Source: Spirochaetota bacterium (GTDB lineage Bacteria; Spirochaetota; UBA4802; UBA5550). From it: DNA of 64,000 bases. A program made the translations under genes and the position numbers. This document shows, piece after piece, positions 12,851 through 23,254 of this stretch. Below the pieces are notes generated by a model that searched no databases, was not told the origin of the DNA, and worked only from the letters and a program-made list of their open reading frames with translations. Numbering within the stretch: the first letter of the stretch is position 1; every line of letters begins with the position of its first letter. Location of the stretch: NCBI GenBank assembly GCA_016928865.1, contig JAFGJX010000005.1, forward strand, positions 1 through 64,000, given 5' to 3'.

Positions 12851-14938
12851 ATGCCACGGGAACTGCCCATTAACAGGACGCGCAACATAGGCATCATGGC
12901 GCATATCGACGCGGGCAAGACCACGCTCACGGAGCGGATACTCTTTTATACCGGCAAGACCCACAAGATGGGGGAGGTGCACGAGGGGACCGCGGAGATG
13001 GACTGGATGGTGCAGGAGAAGGAGCGCGGCATCACCATCACCGCTGCGGCCACCACCTGCTTCTGGAAAAACACGATCATCAATATCATTGACACGCCGG
13101 GCCACGTGGATTTCACCATGGAGGTCGAGCGAAGCCTCAGGGTGCTTGATTCCGCGATAGCGGTTTTTGACGGTGTCGCGGGGGTGGAACCGCAGTCTGA
13201 GACAGTATGGCGGCAGGCCGATCATTACCATATACCCCGTATCTGCTTTGTCAACAAGATGGACCGCGTAGGCGCTGATTACGAGCGGTGCCTGTCCATG
13301 ATCAGGGAGCGGCTCAACGCGGTGCCGCTGCCGCTCCAGATGCCGCTGGGAATCGAAGATAGCCACCGCGGCGTAGTTGATTTCGTCACGATGAAGGCAT
13401 ATATATGGACGGATAACCTCGGGACGGAGATTCTGGCCGAGGAGATCCCGGAAGAATATCGCGAAAAGGCGTGCAAGTACCGCGATGCGCTTCTTGAGCT
13501 GGCGGCCGAGCATGATGACGCCATCATGCATAAATACCTCGAAGGCGTCGAGCCTGACGCGCAGGAGATAAAGGAAGCGATCAGGAAGATAACCGCATCG
13601 GCGTCAGCCTTTCCGGTGTTCTGCGGGTCAGCGCTGCGAAACAAGGGGGTCCAGCCCGTTATCGACGCTATCGTCGATTATCTCCCGTCGCCCCGGGACA
13701 TCAAACCTGTCGAAGGTCATAACCCGAAGGAACTCGATGAGATTATTACCCGTGAAGCGAGCGACAAGGAGCCGTTCTGCGGACTGGTGTTCAAGCTGAT
13801 GAGCGACCCCTATGTCGGGAAGCTTTCGTACATGCGCGTTTATTCGGGTCACCTGAAGACGGGCGATCAGGTGTACAACGTCACTACCGGAAAGAAGGAG
13901 CGGGTCCAGCGGTTCCTCCGCATGCACGCCAACGACCGGGCGGATATAAAGGAAGTTTATACCGGGGATATAGTCGCCGTGGTGGGACTCCGGAGCGCAC
14001 GGACCGGCGATACGCTCGCGGAAGAGGCGCATCCGATCCTGCTGGAAAAGATGGAGTTTCCTGATCCGGTGATCTCCGTGGCAATAGAGCCGAAGACGAA
14101 GGCGGACCAGGAGAAGCTTGACGCAGCCCTGCAGCGTCTTGTTGATGAGGACCCCACTTTTCACGTGCACGCCGATCCGGAGTCCGGCCAGACGCTCATA
14201 TCGGGGATGGGGGAACTCCACCTCGAAATTATCGTGGACCGTCTTACCAGGGAATTCAACATACACGCGAATGTCGGCAAGCCGCAGGTGACATACAAGG
14301 AGACCATCACCAGGCCGGTCGATTCTGAATACCGGTATGAGAAGCAGATCGGAGGAAAGGACCAGTCCGGGCATGTGGTCATACGCATGGAGCCGGGCGG
14401 TCCCGGCACAGGCTTTGTTTTCAGGAACGAGCTCAAGGGAGGGGAGATCCCCGATGAGTTCATCAAGGATGTCGAGGCGGGGCTTTCCGACGCGATGGAG
14501 TCGGGCGTAATAGCCGGATACCGCATGGCTGACATCACAGTGACCCTGACCGGCGGCTCTTTCGATGAAGCGACTTCGATCGGTATAGGGTATCGGATCG
14601 CCGCCGGCTCCGCTCTCAAGGAGGGGGCGCGCAAAGCGTCACCCAGTCTCATGGAACCGGTCATGAAACTCGAGGTGGTGTGCCCTGATGACTACATGGG
14701 AGATGTGATCAACGATATCAATTCCCGCCGCGGCAGGATCGAGAATATCACCATGCGCGGCTCCCTGAAGGTCATAGACGCCTTCGTTCCACTTTCGGAG
14801 GTGTTCGGGTACGCCACGAGCGTGCGTTCAATGAGCCAGGGCAGGGCGACGCATACCCTCCAGGTCTCACATTATGAAATAGTTCCCAAGGAGATCACTG
14901 ATCGCATTATCGGGAGGATGACCGGCGCATTCTATTGA
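12851..14938 (+). CDS. fusA: Elongation factor G
   Basis: Translational GTPase that drives translocation of tRNA and mRNA. The 695-residue product has the GTP-binding motifs AHIDAGKTT (G1, about residues 17-25), DTPGH (G3) and NKMD (G4). It also has domain II, and the C-terminal domain IV with [18 protein letters not shown]. Start ATG 12851 has an AGAAGG site 6 nt upstream. Spirochaetes often carry more than one EF-G type; whether this one is the canonical form or a specialised paralogue needs a phylogeny. It lies in the str group but is separated from rpsG by 356 bp. Confidence 0.95.
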   Translation: MPRELPINRTRNIGIMAHIDAGKTTLTERILFYTGKTHKMGEVHEGTAEMDWMVQEKERGITITAAATTCFWKNTIINIIDTPGHVDFTMEVERSLRVLDSAIAVFDGVAGVEPQSETVWRQADHYHIPRICFVNKMDRVGADYERCLSMIRERLNAVPLPLQMPLGIEDSHRGVVDFVTMKAYIWTDNLGTEILAEEIPEEYREKACKYRDALLELAAEHDDAIMHKYLEGVEPDAQEIKEAIRKITASASAFPVFCGSALRNKGVQPVIDAIVDYLPSPRDIKPVEGHNPKELDEIITREASDKEPFCGLVFKLMSDPYVGKLSYMRVYSGHLKTGDQVYNVTTGKKERVQRFLRMHANDRADIKEVYTGDIVAVVGLRSARTGDTLAEEAHPILLEKMEFPDPVISVAIEPKTKADQEKLDAALQRLVDEDPTFHVHADPESGQTLISGMGELHLEIIVDRLTREFNIHANVGKPQVTYKETITRPVDSEYRYEKQIGGKDQSGHVVIRMEPGGPGTGFVFRNELKGGEIPDEFIKDVEAGLSDAMESGVIAGYRMADITVTLTGGSFDEATSIGIGYRIAAGSALKEGARKASPSLMEPVMKLEVVCPDDYMGDVINDINSRRGRIENITMRGSLKVIDAFVPLSEVFGYATSVRSMSQGRATHTLQVSHYEIVPKEITDRIIGRMTGAFY

Positions 14939-15293
14939 GTTTTGTTCAACGCGGGATAATTTTATTAAATTAATATCCAATTTTGAATAATTTTTTTATT
15001 AATTTGTTGACAGAATAAGCACATTTTTTTTAATTCAAAAACCCGCAATTTATATGGGCAAAATTTACAGGCACGCCGAAAAGTTGCTTTTTTTTTCGAT
15101 TTTTGCGGAAAAAGGCAGTTATTTTCCTTATAAGAGTGCCATTAGGGAAACATCCTAAACAGGTATAACCAGAGTTTCCTTAATAATAATAATATTTATA
15201 ATTTATATAAATATTTACTATCACCATCTTAAAAAATTGGTGAACAGTATTACAGATTAATATGAAGGAATAATAATTAAGGAGTGAAATCCA
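14939..15293 (+). promoter_or_regulatory. AT-rich tuf control region and leader
   Basis: The 355-bp gap is extremely AT-rich compared with the flanking genes. A good promoter, TTGACA (15007-15012), 17-bp spacer, TTAATT (15030-15035), is preceded by A/T tracts that could act as an UP element. If used, it gives a leader of about 250 nt. The leader contains long T and A runs, a small hairpin TTAGG/CCTAA (15142-15158), and an AATAATAATAAT tract near 15181. A strong AAGGAG site precedes tuf. No gene is seen. Confidence 0.6.
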
Positions 15294-16508
15294 ATGGGTA
15301 AAGAAAAATTTCAACGGACTAAACCACACGTAAATGTTGGTACGATTGGTCACATTGATCACGGCAAGACTACGTTAACATCTGCAATCACGAAATGCCT
15401 GTTCCTGAAATATGGGCTGGGAAAGCCTGTTGAATTTGACCAGATCGATAATGCTCCCGAAGAAAAAGCGCGGGGTATAACGATCGCCACCTCACACCAG
15501 GAGTATGAGACCCAGAAGCGCCACTATGCGCACGTCGACTGTCCGGGTCATGCCGACTATATAAAGAACATGATTACCGGCGCCGCCCAGATGGACGCCG
15601 CCATCCTCGTTGTGGCAGCTGGCGACGGAGCCATGCCCCAGACCAAGGAGCACGTCCTTCTTGCCCACCAGGTCAACGTTCCTTACATGATAGTCTTCCT
15701 GAACAAGGTTGATATGATCGACAAATCCGAGCGGGACGAGATGATCGAGCTTGTTGAAATGGAGATCCGCGAACTGCTTACAAAATACGAATTTCCGGGC
15801 GACGAAGTTCCCATTATCCCCGGGTCGGCACTCAAGGCGCTCGAAGAAGCCGAGGCGAAGAATCTCGATGGCGAGTGGTTTAATACCGTCATCAAGCTCG
15901 CGGAGGCAATGGATGAATACATTCCCGAGCCCAAGCGCGCAACTGACAAGCCTTTCCTGATGCCCATTGAGGACGTCTTCTCCATCACCGGCCGCGGTAC
16001 GGTCGTAACCGGAAGGATCGAGCGGGGTATCGTAAGGACGGGCGAAGAAGTCGAGATCATCGGTATCGCCGAGACGAAGAAGAGCGTATGTACAGGGGTT
16101 GAAATGTTCCGAAAGATCCTGGATGAGGGCGTCGCGGGCGACAACGTCGGCTGCCTCCTCCGAGGTATTGGAAAGGACGAGGTCTACAGGGGCCAGGTTC
16201 TCGCGAAACCGGGTTCCATCACCCCCCACAAGAAGTTCCAGGGGAAAGTCTACATTCTCAAGAAAGAAGAGGGCGGACGCCATACGCCGTTCTTTGGAAA
16301 CTACCGGCCGCAGTTCTATTTCAGAACGACTGACGTGACCGGTATAGTCACGCTTCCCGCCGGAGTCGAGATGGTCATGCCGGGCGACGACATTGACATG
16401 ACTGTCGAGCTCATAACCCCGATCGCCATGGAAGAAGAACTCAGGTTCGCCATCCGGGAAGGCGGCAAAACGGTGGGTGCCGGGGTCGTAACGAAGGTTA
16501 TTGAGTAA
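15294..16508 (+). CDS. tuf: Elongation factor Tu
   Basis: EF-Tu delivers aminoacyl-tRNA to the ribosome. The 404-residue product has the GTPase motifs GHIDHGKT (about residues 18-25), DCPGH and NKVD. The effector region reads [13 protein letters not shown], and domain II has [13 protein letters not shown]. The C-terminal domain has [19 protein letters not shown]. It is slightly longer than the usual 394-396 residues. Its own strong AT-rich promoter region and a downstream hairpin suggest separate high expression, followed by the S10 operon. This is the only tuf copy in the window. Confidence 0.98.
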   Translation: MGKEKFQRTKPHVNVGTIGHIDHGKTTLTSAITKCLFLKYGLGKPVEFDQIDNAPEEKARGITIATSHQEYETQKRHYAHVDCPGHADYIKNMITGAAQMDAAILVVAAGDGAMPQTKEHVLLAHQVNVPYMIVFLNKVDMIDKSERDEMIELVEMEIRELLTKYEFPGDEVPIIPGSALKALEEAEAKNLDGEWFNTVIKLAEAMDEYIPEPKRATDKPFLMPIEDVFSITGRGTVVTGRIERGIVRTGEEVEIIGIAETKKSVCTGVEMFRKILDEGVAGDNVGCLLRGIGKDEVYRGQVLAKPGSITPHKKFQGKVYILKKEEGGRHTPFFGNYRPQFYFRTTDVTGIVTLPAGVEMVMPGDDIDMTVELITPIAMEEELRFAIREGGKTVGAGVVTKVIE

Positions 16509-16545
16509 CGCACCCTTTAGCGTGATATGAACATAGCAACCAGAG

Positions 16546-16580
16546 GTCAGACCATCATACTGATGGTCTGACTTATGTAT
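16546..16580 (+). terminator. Hairpin between tuf and rpsJ
   Basis: A perfect 12-bp stem, GTCAGACCATCA (16546-16557) and TGATGGTCTGAC (16561-16572), has a TAC loop and is followed by the T-rich TTATGTATTTTATG. It looks like a tuf terminator. As the next gene is only 33 nt further on and no clear promoter fits between, it may be an attenuator with partial readthrough into the S10 operon. Confidence 0.7.
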
Positions 16581-16612
16581 TTTATGATAAAATAATCTAT
16601 CAGGTACAAACA

Positions 16613-16930
16613 GTGGCAAAGTCTAGCGGACAACGTATAAGGGTAAAACTAAGATCATTTGACGCGAAGTTGCTGGACCAGTCAGCCGAAAAGATAGTCG
16701 CGACCACGAACAGGAGCGGCGCCAAGGTTGCAGGTCCCATACCGTTGCCGACAAAGATCGAGAAGTTCTGCGTTCTCAGATCACCTCATGTTAACAAAAA
16801 GTCCCGTGAGCAGTTTGAGATACGGACACACAAGCGTTTGATCGACATTATTGATCCGAATTCTGATACGGTTGAGGCCTTAATGAAGCTCGAGCTTCCG
16901 GCCGGCGTTTCGGTTGATATTAAGTCCTGA
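16613..16930 (+). CDS. rpsJ: 30S ribosomal protein S10
   Basis: S10 is part of the 30S head and also the NusE factor that pairs with NusB and NusG in antitermination. The 105-residue product includes [20 protein letters not shown] and the loop region [29 protein letters not shown]. The start is GTG at 16613, which gives the expected N-terminus; the ribosome-binding site CAGGT is weak. It opens the complete S10 operon. Confidence 0.96.
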   Translation: MAKSSGQRIRVKLRSFDAKLLDQSAEKIVATTNRSGAKVAGPIPLPTKIEKFCVLRSPHVNKKSREQFEIRTHKRLIDIIDPNSDTVEALMKLELPAGVSVDIKS

Positions 16931-16990
16931 TCGCGCACGTTTTTAATCTTAGTATCCTTGTTATCTAATATTATTGGATAGGAATTAGTG

Positions 16991-17608
16991 ATGAAAAAGG
17001 CGCTTATTGGCAGAAAAATCGGGATGACCCAGTTTATACAGGAGGACGGTACGGCGTTGCCGGTTACCGTCTGCGAACTCGGCCCATGCGTTGTCGTACA
17101 GAAAAAGAACGTCGAGAAGGACGGGTATGCGGCGCTGAAGCTGGGTTTCAGCGACGTGAAGGAAGGCCGTCTTACCAGGGCCATTGTCTCCGATCTGAAA
17201 AAGAAGGGGATACGGCCCCTGAAGATTTTTGGCGAAGTGAATGTTTTTGACGATTCCCTTGATGTCGGCAGCGAGATCAAGTGCTCCATCTTCGCGGAGA
17301 ACACGATGGTGAACGTCACCGGTATTTCAAAAGGGAAGGGCTTCGCGGGCGTTGTAAAACGGCATGGATTCGGCGGCGGACGCGATACGCACGGCTCCAC
17401 GTTCCACCGAGCGCCCGGTTCAATCGGCGCATGCGCGTATCCGAGCGAGGTGTGGCGCGGTCAGCGGATGCCGGGCAGGATGGGCTACCGCACCGTTACC
17501 GTGAAGAACCTGAAGATCGTCAAAGTGTTTGAGGACAACAACATAGTGCTGATTTCCGGCGCCGTACCGGGCAGAAGAAATACATTGATTACTGTTTCCG
17601 AGAAATAG
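16991..17608 (+). CDS. rplC: 50S ribosomal protein L3
   Basis: L3 binds 23S rRNA early in assembly and reaches the peptidyl-transferase centre. The product begins MKKALIGRKIGMTQ and contains the tip loop GSTFHRAPGSIGACAYPSEV and GQRMPGRMG. The Gln that is methylated in E. coli L3 is Arg here. ATG 16991 is chosen over the adjacent in-frame GTG 16988 because it gives better spacing to ATAGGA. Length is 205 residues. Confidence 0.96.
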   Translation: MKKALIGRKIGMTQFIQEDGTALPVTVCELGPCVVVQKKNVEKDGYAALKLGFSDVKEGRLTRAIVSDLKKKGIRPLKIFGEVNVFDDSLDVGSEIKCSIFAENTMVNVTGISKGKGFAGVVKRHGFGGGRDTHGSTFHRAPGSIGACAYPSEVWRGQRMPGRMGYRTVTVKNLKIVKVFEDNNIVLISGAVPGRRNTLITVSEK

Positions 17609-17619
17609 GTAGGCGGACG

Positions 17620-18246
17620 ATGAAAGTTGATAAATATTCCATAGATGGCAAGGTGGTTGGTTCTGTCGAGCTGTCCGACAGCGTCTTCGGCGCGGAGGTC
17701 AACGATAAGCTGATTTACGAACTGGTTAAGGCCGCCAACGCAAACTTGCGTCAGGGTACGCATAAGACCAAGGAGCGCGGCGAAGTGAGGGGCGGCGGCA
17801 TCAAGCCCTGGCGGCAGAAGGGAACCGGCCGCGCCCGCTCCGGATCAAGCCGTTCCCCGATATGGAAAGGCGGCGGCACCGTGTTCGGTCCGCGTCCACG
17901 GAGCTACCGGATCGATCTTCCCCGCTCGATCAAGCGGTCGGCATACCGGGCGCTTCTTTCCCTCAAGGCGAAGCAGGGCAGCATAAAGGTCCTCGCGGAT
18001 TTCAATGCGACCGGTAAGACTAAAGAGGTCGCCGGAATCGGCAAGGCGCTTGCTGTCACGAAGGGTGTTCTTATCGCCGGCGGGGAGGACCTCATGCTGA
18101 AGCGCGCGGTCAGGAACATCCCATGGCTCCTCTATAATAGCGTCAACAGGATCTCGGGAAGGGACGTGTTTAACTCGAAGGCGCTGATCATAACCGAAAG
18201 CGCGGTGAAACTCCTGAATGAACGATATGCGGAAGGCGGGAAATGA
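17620..18246 (+). CDS. rplD: 50S ribosomal protein L4
   Basis: L4 lines the peptide exit tunnel and in some bacteria also represses the S10 operon. The 208-residue product has the long tunnel loop with [20 protein letters not shown] (about residues 55-74) and a globular domain ending near [15 protein letters not shown]. Its stop overlaps the start of rplW (ATGA at 18243-18246), pointing to translational coupling. Confidence 0.95.
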   Translation: MKVDKYSIDGKVVGSVELSDSVFGAEVNDKLIYELVKAANANLRQGTHKTKERGEVRGGGIKPWRQKGTGRARSGSSRSPIWKGGGTVFGPRPRSYRIDLPRSIKRSAYRALLSLKAKQGSIKVLADFNATGKTKEVAGIGKALAVTKGVLIAGGEDLMLKRAVRNIPWLLYNSVNRISGRDVFNSKALIITESAVKLLNERYAEGGK

Positions 18247-18530
18247 TGAATTCGAATGACATTATTTTAAAGCCGGTGATCTCCGAGAAGACCACCGAAT
18301 TGATGGGTATAAACAAGTATGTGTTCCGGGTATCAATGAAGGCCAACAAGCTTATGGTATACCACGCGATCAAGGACCTGTTCGGCGTGGTTCCCGTCAA
18401 GATAAATGTGCTCACGGTCCGGGGCAAGGACCGCAGGCTCAGGTTCCGGACGGGAAAGCGGAGCGCATGGAAGAAGGCCATTGTAACGCTCAAACCCGGT
18501 GAAAAGATTGAACTCTTTGAAGCGCAATAA
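18243..18530 (+). CDS. rplW: 50S ribosomal protein L23
   Basis: L23 sits at the tunnel exit and docks trigger factor and SRP. The 95-residue product has IILKPVISEKTTELM at the N-terminus and the NVLTVRGKDRRLRFRTGKRS loop. Two consecutive ATG codons (18243 and 18246) could start it; the first overlaps the rplD stop by four bases. rplB follows after 43 nt. Confidence 0.95.
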   Translation: MMNSNDIILKPVISEKTTELMGINKYVFRVSMKANKLMVYHAIKDLFGVVPVKINVLTVRGKDRRLRFRTGKRSAWKKAIVTLKPGEKIELFEAQ

Positions 18531-18573
18531 GGCCCGGCGGGAAGCGGATTTTTTAGTTTGAAAGGTAACGATT

Positions 18574-19401
18574 ATGGGATTGAAAAAATTTAGACCGATA
18601 ACGCAGACGACACGATATAAGACCGTGCTGGACTTCTCCGAGATCACGGAGGAAACGCCGCACAAACCGCTGACGAAGGGCAAGAAGGAATTCTCCGGTC
18701 GCGGACACAGGGGCCATATATCGGTGCGGCGGCGCGGTGGCGGTCATAAACGCCGGTATCGCGTCATCGATTTCAGGCGGGACAAGTACGGTATTCCGGG
18801 GCGTATCGATACTATTGAATACGATCCCAACAGGTCGGCCAATATTGCCCTGGTCACCTATATGGACGGTGAGAAGCGATATATCGTCGCGCCGGATTCA
18901 CTCAAGGTGGGCGATGGAGTCATGTCCGGCGAGAATGTGGAAATAAAGTCGGGGAATGCGATGCCGCTTAAAAACATACCCCTGGGCACGAATATATACA
19001 ATATCGAGATGACCCGTGGCAAGGGCGGCCAGCTGGTGAGATCCGCAGGCGTGTCGGCAGTGATAACCGCAAAGGAAGGTTCATACTGCCTGATAAAACT
19101 GCCCTCGGGCGAGTTGCGGAAGATCCACCAGGAGTGCTACGCCACCATTGGCGAAGTCGGCAACAAGGACTTCGGTCTGGTAACGATCGGAAAAGCAGGC
19201 AGGTCCCGCTGGATGAATAAGCGGCCCAAGGTGAGAGGTGTTGTCATGAACCCTGTCGACCACCCCCTCGGCGGCGGCGAAGGCAAGTCATCGGGCGGCC
19301 GGCACCCCTGTTCTCCGACCGGCGTTCCCAGCAAGGGTTTCAAGACGAGGAAAAAGCATAAAATCAGCGATAAATATATTATTAGTCGAAGGAAGAAGTA
19401 A
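18574..19401 (+). CDS. rplB: 50S ribosomal protein L2
   Basis: L2 is an essential 23S rRNA-binding protein close to the peptidyl-transferase centre. The 275-residue product has [20 protein letters not shown] near residue 50 and [14 protein letters not shown]. The conserved C-terminal segment reads [20 protein letters not shown]. The functionally critical His of the VDH motif is kept, while the usual following HGGG is LGGG. Its stop overlaps the ATG of rpsS by one base at 19401. Confidence 0.97.
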   Translation: MGLKKFRPITQTTRYKTVLDFSEITEETPHKPLTKGKKEFSGRGHRGHISVRRRGGGHKRRYRVIDFRRDKYGIPGRIDTIEYDPNRSANIALVTYMDGEKRYIVAPDSLKVGDGVMSGENVEIKSGNAMPLKNIPLGTNIYNIEMTRGKGGQLVRSAGVSAVITAKEGSYCLIKLPSGELRKIHQECYATIGEVGNKDFGLVTIGKAGRSRWMNKRPKVRGVVMNPVDHPLGGGEGKSSGGRHPCSPTGVPSKGFKTRKKHKISDKYIISRRKK

Positions 19402-19685
19402 TGGCTCGGTCAGTAAAAAAAGGTCCGTACATTGACATCAAGTTGTTCAAGAAGATTGAGGACATGAATTCCTCAAACTCGAAAAAGGCGGTTAAGACAT
19501 GGTCGCGTCGGTCGACGATATTTCCTGAGATGATCGGCCATACCCTTATGGTCCATAACGGGAAGAACTTCATTCCCGTGTACGTAACCGAAAACATGAT
19601 CGGCCACAAGCTGGGTGAATTCGCGCCGACCAGGACCTACCGGGGCCACAGAACGAAAGATGATAAAATTGCCAAGAGGAAATAA
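19401..19685 (+). CDS. rpsS: 30S ribosomal protein S19
   Basis: S19 is a 30S head protein near the A site. The 94-residue product shows the family core [20 protein letters not shown], followed by [16 protein letters not shown]. It is coupled to rplB by a one-base overlap and followed by rplV after 3 nt. Confidence 0.96.
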   Translation: MARSVKKGPYIDIKLFKKIEDMNSSNSKKAVKTWSRRSTIFPEMIGHTLMVHNGKNFIPVYVTENMIGHKLGEFAPTRTYRGHRTKDDKIAKRK

Positions 19686-19688
19686 CTG

Positions 19689-20027
19689 ATGGAAGCGCTC
19701 GCTTTTTCAAAAATCAACAGGATATCCGCCTCAAAGGCGAGGCTGGTCGCGAACGAGGTCCGGGGCGAGGAGCTACCCTACGCCATTGAGATTCTCAAGG
19801 CCATGCCGCAGAAATCAGCCCGGCTGATACTGAAGACCCTGTATTCAGCCGGCGCCAATGCTAAATACAAGAAGCCGGATATCATGGACAAGAGCCTGTA
19901 TATCAAAAAGATCGTCATTGATGTGGGTCCGACCATGAAGCGCTTCCGTCCCAGGGCGCGCGGTCGGGCGAACCGTATTAAAAAAAGGACGAGCAGCATC
20001 CTGATCGTGCTGTCGGATGAGAGTTAA
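19689..20027 (+). CDS. rplV: 50S ribosomal protein L22
   Basis: L22 extends a beta hairpin into the exit tunnel, where it and L4 form the constriction. The 112-residue product begins with the alpha/beta domain (KINRISASKARLVANEVRG). It ends with the hairpin region GPTMKRFRPRARGRANRIKK, typical of the family. It is packed tightly after rpsS. Confidence 0.95.
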   Translation: MEALAFSKINRISASKARLVANEVRGEELPYAIEILKAMPQKSARLILKTLYSAGANAKYKKPDIMDKSLYIKKIVIDVGPTMKRFRPRARGRANRIKKRTSSILIVLSDES

Positions 20028-20092
20028 AACGCTGTCCATGCGACAGCGGGACAGCGGAACAGTAAATATTAAATAAAAGGTATCAATTTATT

Positions 20093-20773
20093 ATGGGCCA
20101 AAAGGTTAATCCAGTAGGTTTCAGGGTAGGAGTTAACAGGACGTGGGACTCCATATGGTATGAGGACAAGAAGAATTACGCGAAATATCTTCACGAGGAT
20201 CTCGCCATAAAGCAGTATGTCGAAAAGGAGAAAAAGTCCGCGGGAATATCCAGGGTCGCCATAGACCGCTTCCCGGACAGGGTTAACGTTAACATACATG
20301 CGTCGCGTCCCGGCGTGCTGATCGGTAAAAAAGGCTCTGATATCGAGGCCCTCAAGGAGAAACTGCAGAAGATCGCAACCAAGAACGTGTATATAAATAT
20401 CATCGAGGTGAAGAAGCCGGAAAAGAACGCGGCGCTGATCGCGCAGCAGATAGCGCAGCAGGTTGAAGGTCGCTTTCCCTACCGAAGGGCGGTCAAGCAG
20501 GCGATTACCAACGCCATGAGGACCGGCGCCCTCGGGATCAAGGTGGTATGTTCGGGCCGCCTGAACAACGCGGAAATGGCGCGCCAGGAAGCGTACAAGG
20601 AGGGGCGCATCCCCCTGCACACTCTCCGCGCCGACATCGATTACGGGTTTGCCGAGGCGCTGACCACGTTCGGCCTGATCGGCGTGAAGGTGTGGATCTA
20701 TAACGGGGACGTGATGTCTCAGGACCAGGAAGACGAGGAAGACAAGTACACCGTTAAACGGAAAACAAAGTGA
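20093..20773 (+). CDS. rpsC: 30S ribosomal protein S3
   Basis: S3 forms part of the mRNA entry channel. The 226-residue product begins MGQKVNPVGFRVG and has the KH domain with the loop GVLIGKKGSDIEALKEKL (about residues 71-88). The C-terminal domain has RTGALGIKVVCSGRLNNAEM. The C-terminus ends in an acidic then basic tail (EDEEDKYTVKRKTK). A 65-nt spacer precedes it. Confidence 0.97.
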   Translation: MGQKVNPVGFRVGVNRTWDSIWYEDKKNYAKYLHEDLAIKQYVEKEKKSAGISRVAIDRFPDRVNVNIHASRPGVLIGKKGSDIEALKEKLQKIATKNVYINIIEVKKPEKNAALIAQQIAQQVEGRFPYRRAVKQAITNAMRTGALGIKVVCSGRLNNAEMARQEAYKEGRIPLHTLRADIDYGFAEALTTFGLIGVKVWIYNGDVMSQDQEDEEDKYTVKRKTK

Positions 20774-20789
20774 GTAAGGAATAACCGCC

Positions 20790-21200
20790 ATGTTAATGCC
20801 GAAACGACAGAAATTCAGGAAAGTGCAGCGCGGGAATATGCGCGGGAAGGCGATGCGCGGATCGTCGATCTCCTTCGGTGAGATCGGTCTTAAAGTCGTT
20901 GAGCCGGGGGAAATCACCGCCAGGCAGATTGAGGCGGCGCGGGTCGCGATAACGAGGAAAGTCAAGCGGGGCGGGAAGCTCTGGATAAGGATATTCCCGG
21001 ATCGCCCTTTTACCAAGAAGCCTGCTGAAACCAGGATGGGCAAGGGGAAGGGTAACCCCGAGGGATTTGTCGCCAGGATCAAGCCCGGGAAGGTAATTTT
21101 TGAGATTGCCGGTGTTGACCAGGCCCTTGCAAGAGAAGCGCTTTCCAATGCGGCATTCAAGATTCCTTTGAAAACGAAGATTGTTACAATAAACGACTAG
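20790..21200 (+). CDS. rplP: 50S ribosomal protein L16
   Basis: L16 contacts A-site tRNA in the large subunit. The 136-residue product has [20 protein letters not shown], the [20 protein letters not shown] segment and [13 protein letters not shown], all hallmarks of the family. The ATG at 20790 gives the common MLMPKR start, although an ATG two codons later is also possible. Next is rpmC. Confidence 0.96.
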   Translation: MLMPKRQKFRKVQRGNMRGKAMRGSSISFGEIGLKVVEPGEITARQIEAARVAITRKVKRGGKLWIRIFPDRPFTKKPAETRMGKGKGNPEGFVARIKPGKVIFEIAGVDQALAREALSNAAFKIPLKTKIVTIND

Positions 21201-21220
21201 ATGACGCGAGGATTCGACTG

Positions 21221-21433
21221 ATGAAAGGAAAGCTCGAAGAATTAACGATTGAGGAACTTGAGCGAAGCCTCAATGAGACAAAGGAAAACCTTCGCAAGGA
21301 GCGCTTCAAGGCCGTCACCAGCAAGGTTGATAATCCGAAGAAGATCAAGGAACTGAAAAAGCATATAGCAAGAATATTGACCTTGAAGCGGCAGTATGCG
21401 CTTGGCATCAGGGAAAAAAAGGCGTTGAGATAA
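21221..21433 (+). CDS. rpmC: 50S ribosomal protein L29
   Basis: L29 is a small two-helix protein near the tunnel exit, next to L23. The 70-residue product has the expected coiled, charged helices with LTIEELERSLNETKENL and IKELKKHIARILTLKR. It lies between rplP and rpsQ, as in the standard S10 operon. Confidence 0.93.
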   Translation: MKGKLEELTIEELERSLNETKENLRKERFKAVTSKVDNPKKIKELKKHIARILTLKRQYALGIREKKALR

Positions 21434-21457
21434 TTTAACGGGAGAGCCGATCGAACC

Positions 21458-21709
21458 ATGGCAAATAAAAGGAAGCAATTAATAGGCAAAGTAGTCAGTG
21501 ACAAGATGGATAAAACGATCGTTGTCGAGATTGAGAATCTTGTCATGCATTCTCTTTATAAGAAGTCGGTCCGCAGGACAAAAAAGCTGAAAAGCCATGA
21601 CGAGAAGAACCAGTGTGGAATCGGCGATATCGTTAGAATAGAAGAGACCAGGCCGTTATCAAAGGAAAAGAGATACAGGCTGATTGAGATTGTAGAAAAA
21701 GCCAAATAG
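21458..21709 (+). CDS. rpsQ: 30S ribosomal protein S17
   Basis: S17 is a primary 16S rRNA-binding OB-fold protein. The 83-residue product has [20 protein letters not shown], the [20 protein letters not shown] core and a C-terminal [15 protein letters not shown]. It closes the S10 operon; rplN follows after 10 nt, so S10 and spc genes probably form one transcript. Confidence 0.95.
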   Translation: MANKRKQLIGKVVSDKMDKTIVVEIENLVMHSLYKKSVRRTKKLKSHDEKNQCGIGDIVRIEETRPLSKEKRYRLIEIVEKAK

Positions 21710-21719
21710 AGGAAAAGCA

Positions 21720-22112
21720 ATGATTCAAGTTCAGACGATGCTGGAAGTGGCCGATAACAGCGGCGTGAAGCGGGTGCAGTGCATCAAGGTGCTGGGCGGC
21801 ACGCGGCGGCGTTACGCCACGGTCGGCGATATCATTGTTGTCGCCGTCAAGGATGCGCAGCCGTCATACGGGTTGAAGGACACAATGGGGAAAAAGGTGC
21901 ACGGCAAAGCCGTTCTGAGGGCCGTCGTGGTGCGGACCAAGAGCCCGGTGCGCCGCAAAGACGGCTCCCTGATCAGGTTTGACGATAACGCTGTCGCGAT
22001 CATTGACGCCAAGGGTGAACCGCGGGGTTCCCGGATATTCGGCCCGGTGGCTCGCGAACTGAGGGAAAAGAATTTTCTCAAGATTGTTTCTCTCGCTCCA
22101 GAGGTTCTATAA
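21720..22112 (+). CDS. rplN: 50S ribosomal protein L14
   Basis: L14 lies at the subunit interface and forms bridges with 16S rRNA. The 130-residue product starts [20 protein letters not shown] and has [20 protein letters not shown] and [18 protein letters not shown]. It is about 8 residues longer than the common 122-residue form. The extra length falls in the segment [14 protein letters not shown] (about residues 50-63), where most L14 proteins have a short Lys/Gly loop. Confidence 0.95.
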   Translation: MIQVQTMLEVADNSGVKRVQCIKVLGGTRRRYATVGDIIVVAVKDAQPSYGLKDTMGKKVHGKAVLRAVVVRTKSPVRRKDGSLIRFDDNAVAIIDAKGEPRGSRIFGPVARELREKNFLKIVSLAPEVL

Positions 22113-22126
22113 GCAGGATATAAGCT

Positions 22127-22456
22127 ATGAAACAGAAGATTACAGATACAAACATCAAGGCAAATGACAATGTGGTGGTCAATTCCGGCGCTGATCGCGG
22201 AAGGCGGGGGAAGGTGCTTAAAGTAAACTCGAAAACGGGCCGCATTATTGTCGAGGGAATCAATAAAAAGCACAAATATTTGAAGCCGGGCCCCGAGCAA
22301 CCCAAGGGCGGAAAGATAAACGTGGAATTCCCCATCGACATATCGAATGTCATGATTTTCTGCGAAAAATGCAAGAAGGGAGTTCGCATAGGGATTCAAT
22401 ACAAGGACAAAACCAGGATCAGGGTCTGCAAGACATGCGGGAAGAACCTGGACTAG
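22127..22456 (+). CDS. rplX: 50S ribosomal protein L24
   Basis: L24 starts large-subunit assembly and lies near the tunnel exit. The 109-residue product has a KOW motif (NDNVVVNSGADRGRRGKVLK, beginning with a variant first residue) and GGKINVEFPIDISNVM. The C-terminal extension carries two CxxC pairs, CEKC and CKTC, a zinc-like motif found in many L24 proteins. The position between rplN and rplE is standard. Confidence 0.94.
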   Translation: MKQKITDTNIKANDNVVVNSGADRGRRGKVLKVNSKTGRIIVEGINKKHKYLKPGPEQPKGGKINVEFPIDISNVMIFCEKCKKGVRIGIQYKDKTRIRVCKTCGKNLD

Positions 22457-22488
22457 TCACACTCAAGAATTGAAAAAGGACAGTAGCA

Positions 22489-23031
22489 ATGGCCGCGAGA
22501 TTAAGGGAAGATTATAACAAGAATATAAAGAAAAAGCTGATGGACCAGTTCAAGTTCGCATCGGTCATGGAAGTGCCGAAACTTGAGAAGATCGTGCTGA
22601 ATGTCGGAATGGGCGACGCCCATGCAAACCCGAATGGAATGAAGGCGGTCATTGATGAGTTGTCGAACATAACCGGTCAGCGTGCGGTAAAAACGCTTGC
22701 GAAGAAGTCGATTGCGAACTTCAAGATTCGGGACGGCATGGAGGTTGGGTGCCGCGTAACCCTTCGCGGAGACCGGATGTATGAATTTCTCGACCGCCTC
22801 ATCAATGTCGCTCTCCCGCGGGTGCGCGACTTCAAGGGACTTTCTCCAAAATCGTTTGATAACTTCGGGAATTATAATTTTTCCGTGATGGAGCAGATCA
22901 TATTCCCGGAAATTGATTTCGACAAAGTCGAAAAAATTCATGGAATCAATATTACCATCGTGACAACGGCGAAGAAGAAAGAGGCTGCGAGAGCGCTGTT
23001 GGACGAATTTAAAATGCCATTTAGATCATAG
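22489..23031 (+). CDS. rplE: 50S ribosomal protein L5
   Basis: L5 binds 5S rRNA and forms the central protuberance. The 180-residue product has [35 protein letters not shown] and the C-terminal [20 protein letters not shown]. Both length and order (rplX-rplE-rpsN) are standard for the spc operon. Confidence 0.96.
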   Translation: MAARLREDYNKNIKKKLMDQFKFASVMEVPKLEKIVLNVGMGDAHANPNGMKAVIDELSNITGQRAVKTLAKKSIANFKIRDGMEVGCRVTLRGDRMYEFLDRLINVALPRVRDFKGLSPKSFDNFGNYNFSVMEQIIFPEIDFDKVEKIHGINITIVTTAKKKEAARALLDEFKMPFRS

Positions 23032-23042
23032 GAGACAACACT

Positions 23043-23228
23043 GTGGCACGGACAAGCTTATGGGCAAAACAGGAACGCGGACCGAAATACAAGGTACGGT
23101 GGCACAACAGGTGCAAAATATGCGGCAGGCCCCGCGGGTATATGAGAAGGTTTGAAATGTGCAGGATTTGCTTTCGAAAGCTGGCGAGCGAAGGGAAAGT
23201 ACCCGGCGTCGTCAAATCATCTTGGTAA
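23043..23228 (+). CDS. rpsN: 30S ribosomal protein S14, type Z (zinc-binding)
   Basis: S14 sits in the 30S head. The short 61-residue type Z form is encoded, with a zinc ribbon CKIC (about residues 23-26) and CRIC (about residues 39-42) and the C-terminal [16 protein letters not shown]. The start is GTG at 23043. Type Z S14 needs zinc; a zinc-free paralogue is not visible in the window. Confidence 0.95.
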   Translation: MARTSLWAKQERGPKYKVRWHNRCKICGRPRGYMRRFEMCRICFRKLASEGKVPGVVKSSW

Positions 23229-23254
23229 AAAATTAACTGTTCAGGATAGAACAC

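Noticed and set aside
15181-15230. AATAATAATAAT tract as a phase-variable microsatellite
   Set aside because: The tract is short, imperfect and in an AT-rich leader where such runs arise by chance; no coding frame depends on it.
15492-16619. A 375-codon open frame antisense to tuf
   Set aside because: Covers the conserved EF-Tu gene on the other strand and has no family features or start signals.
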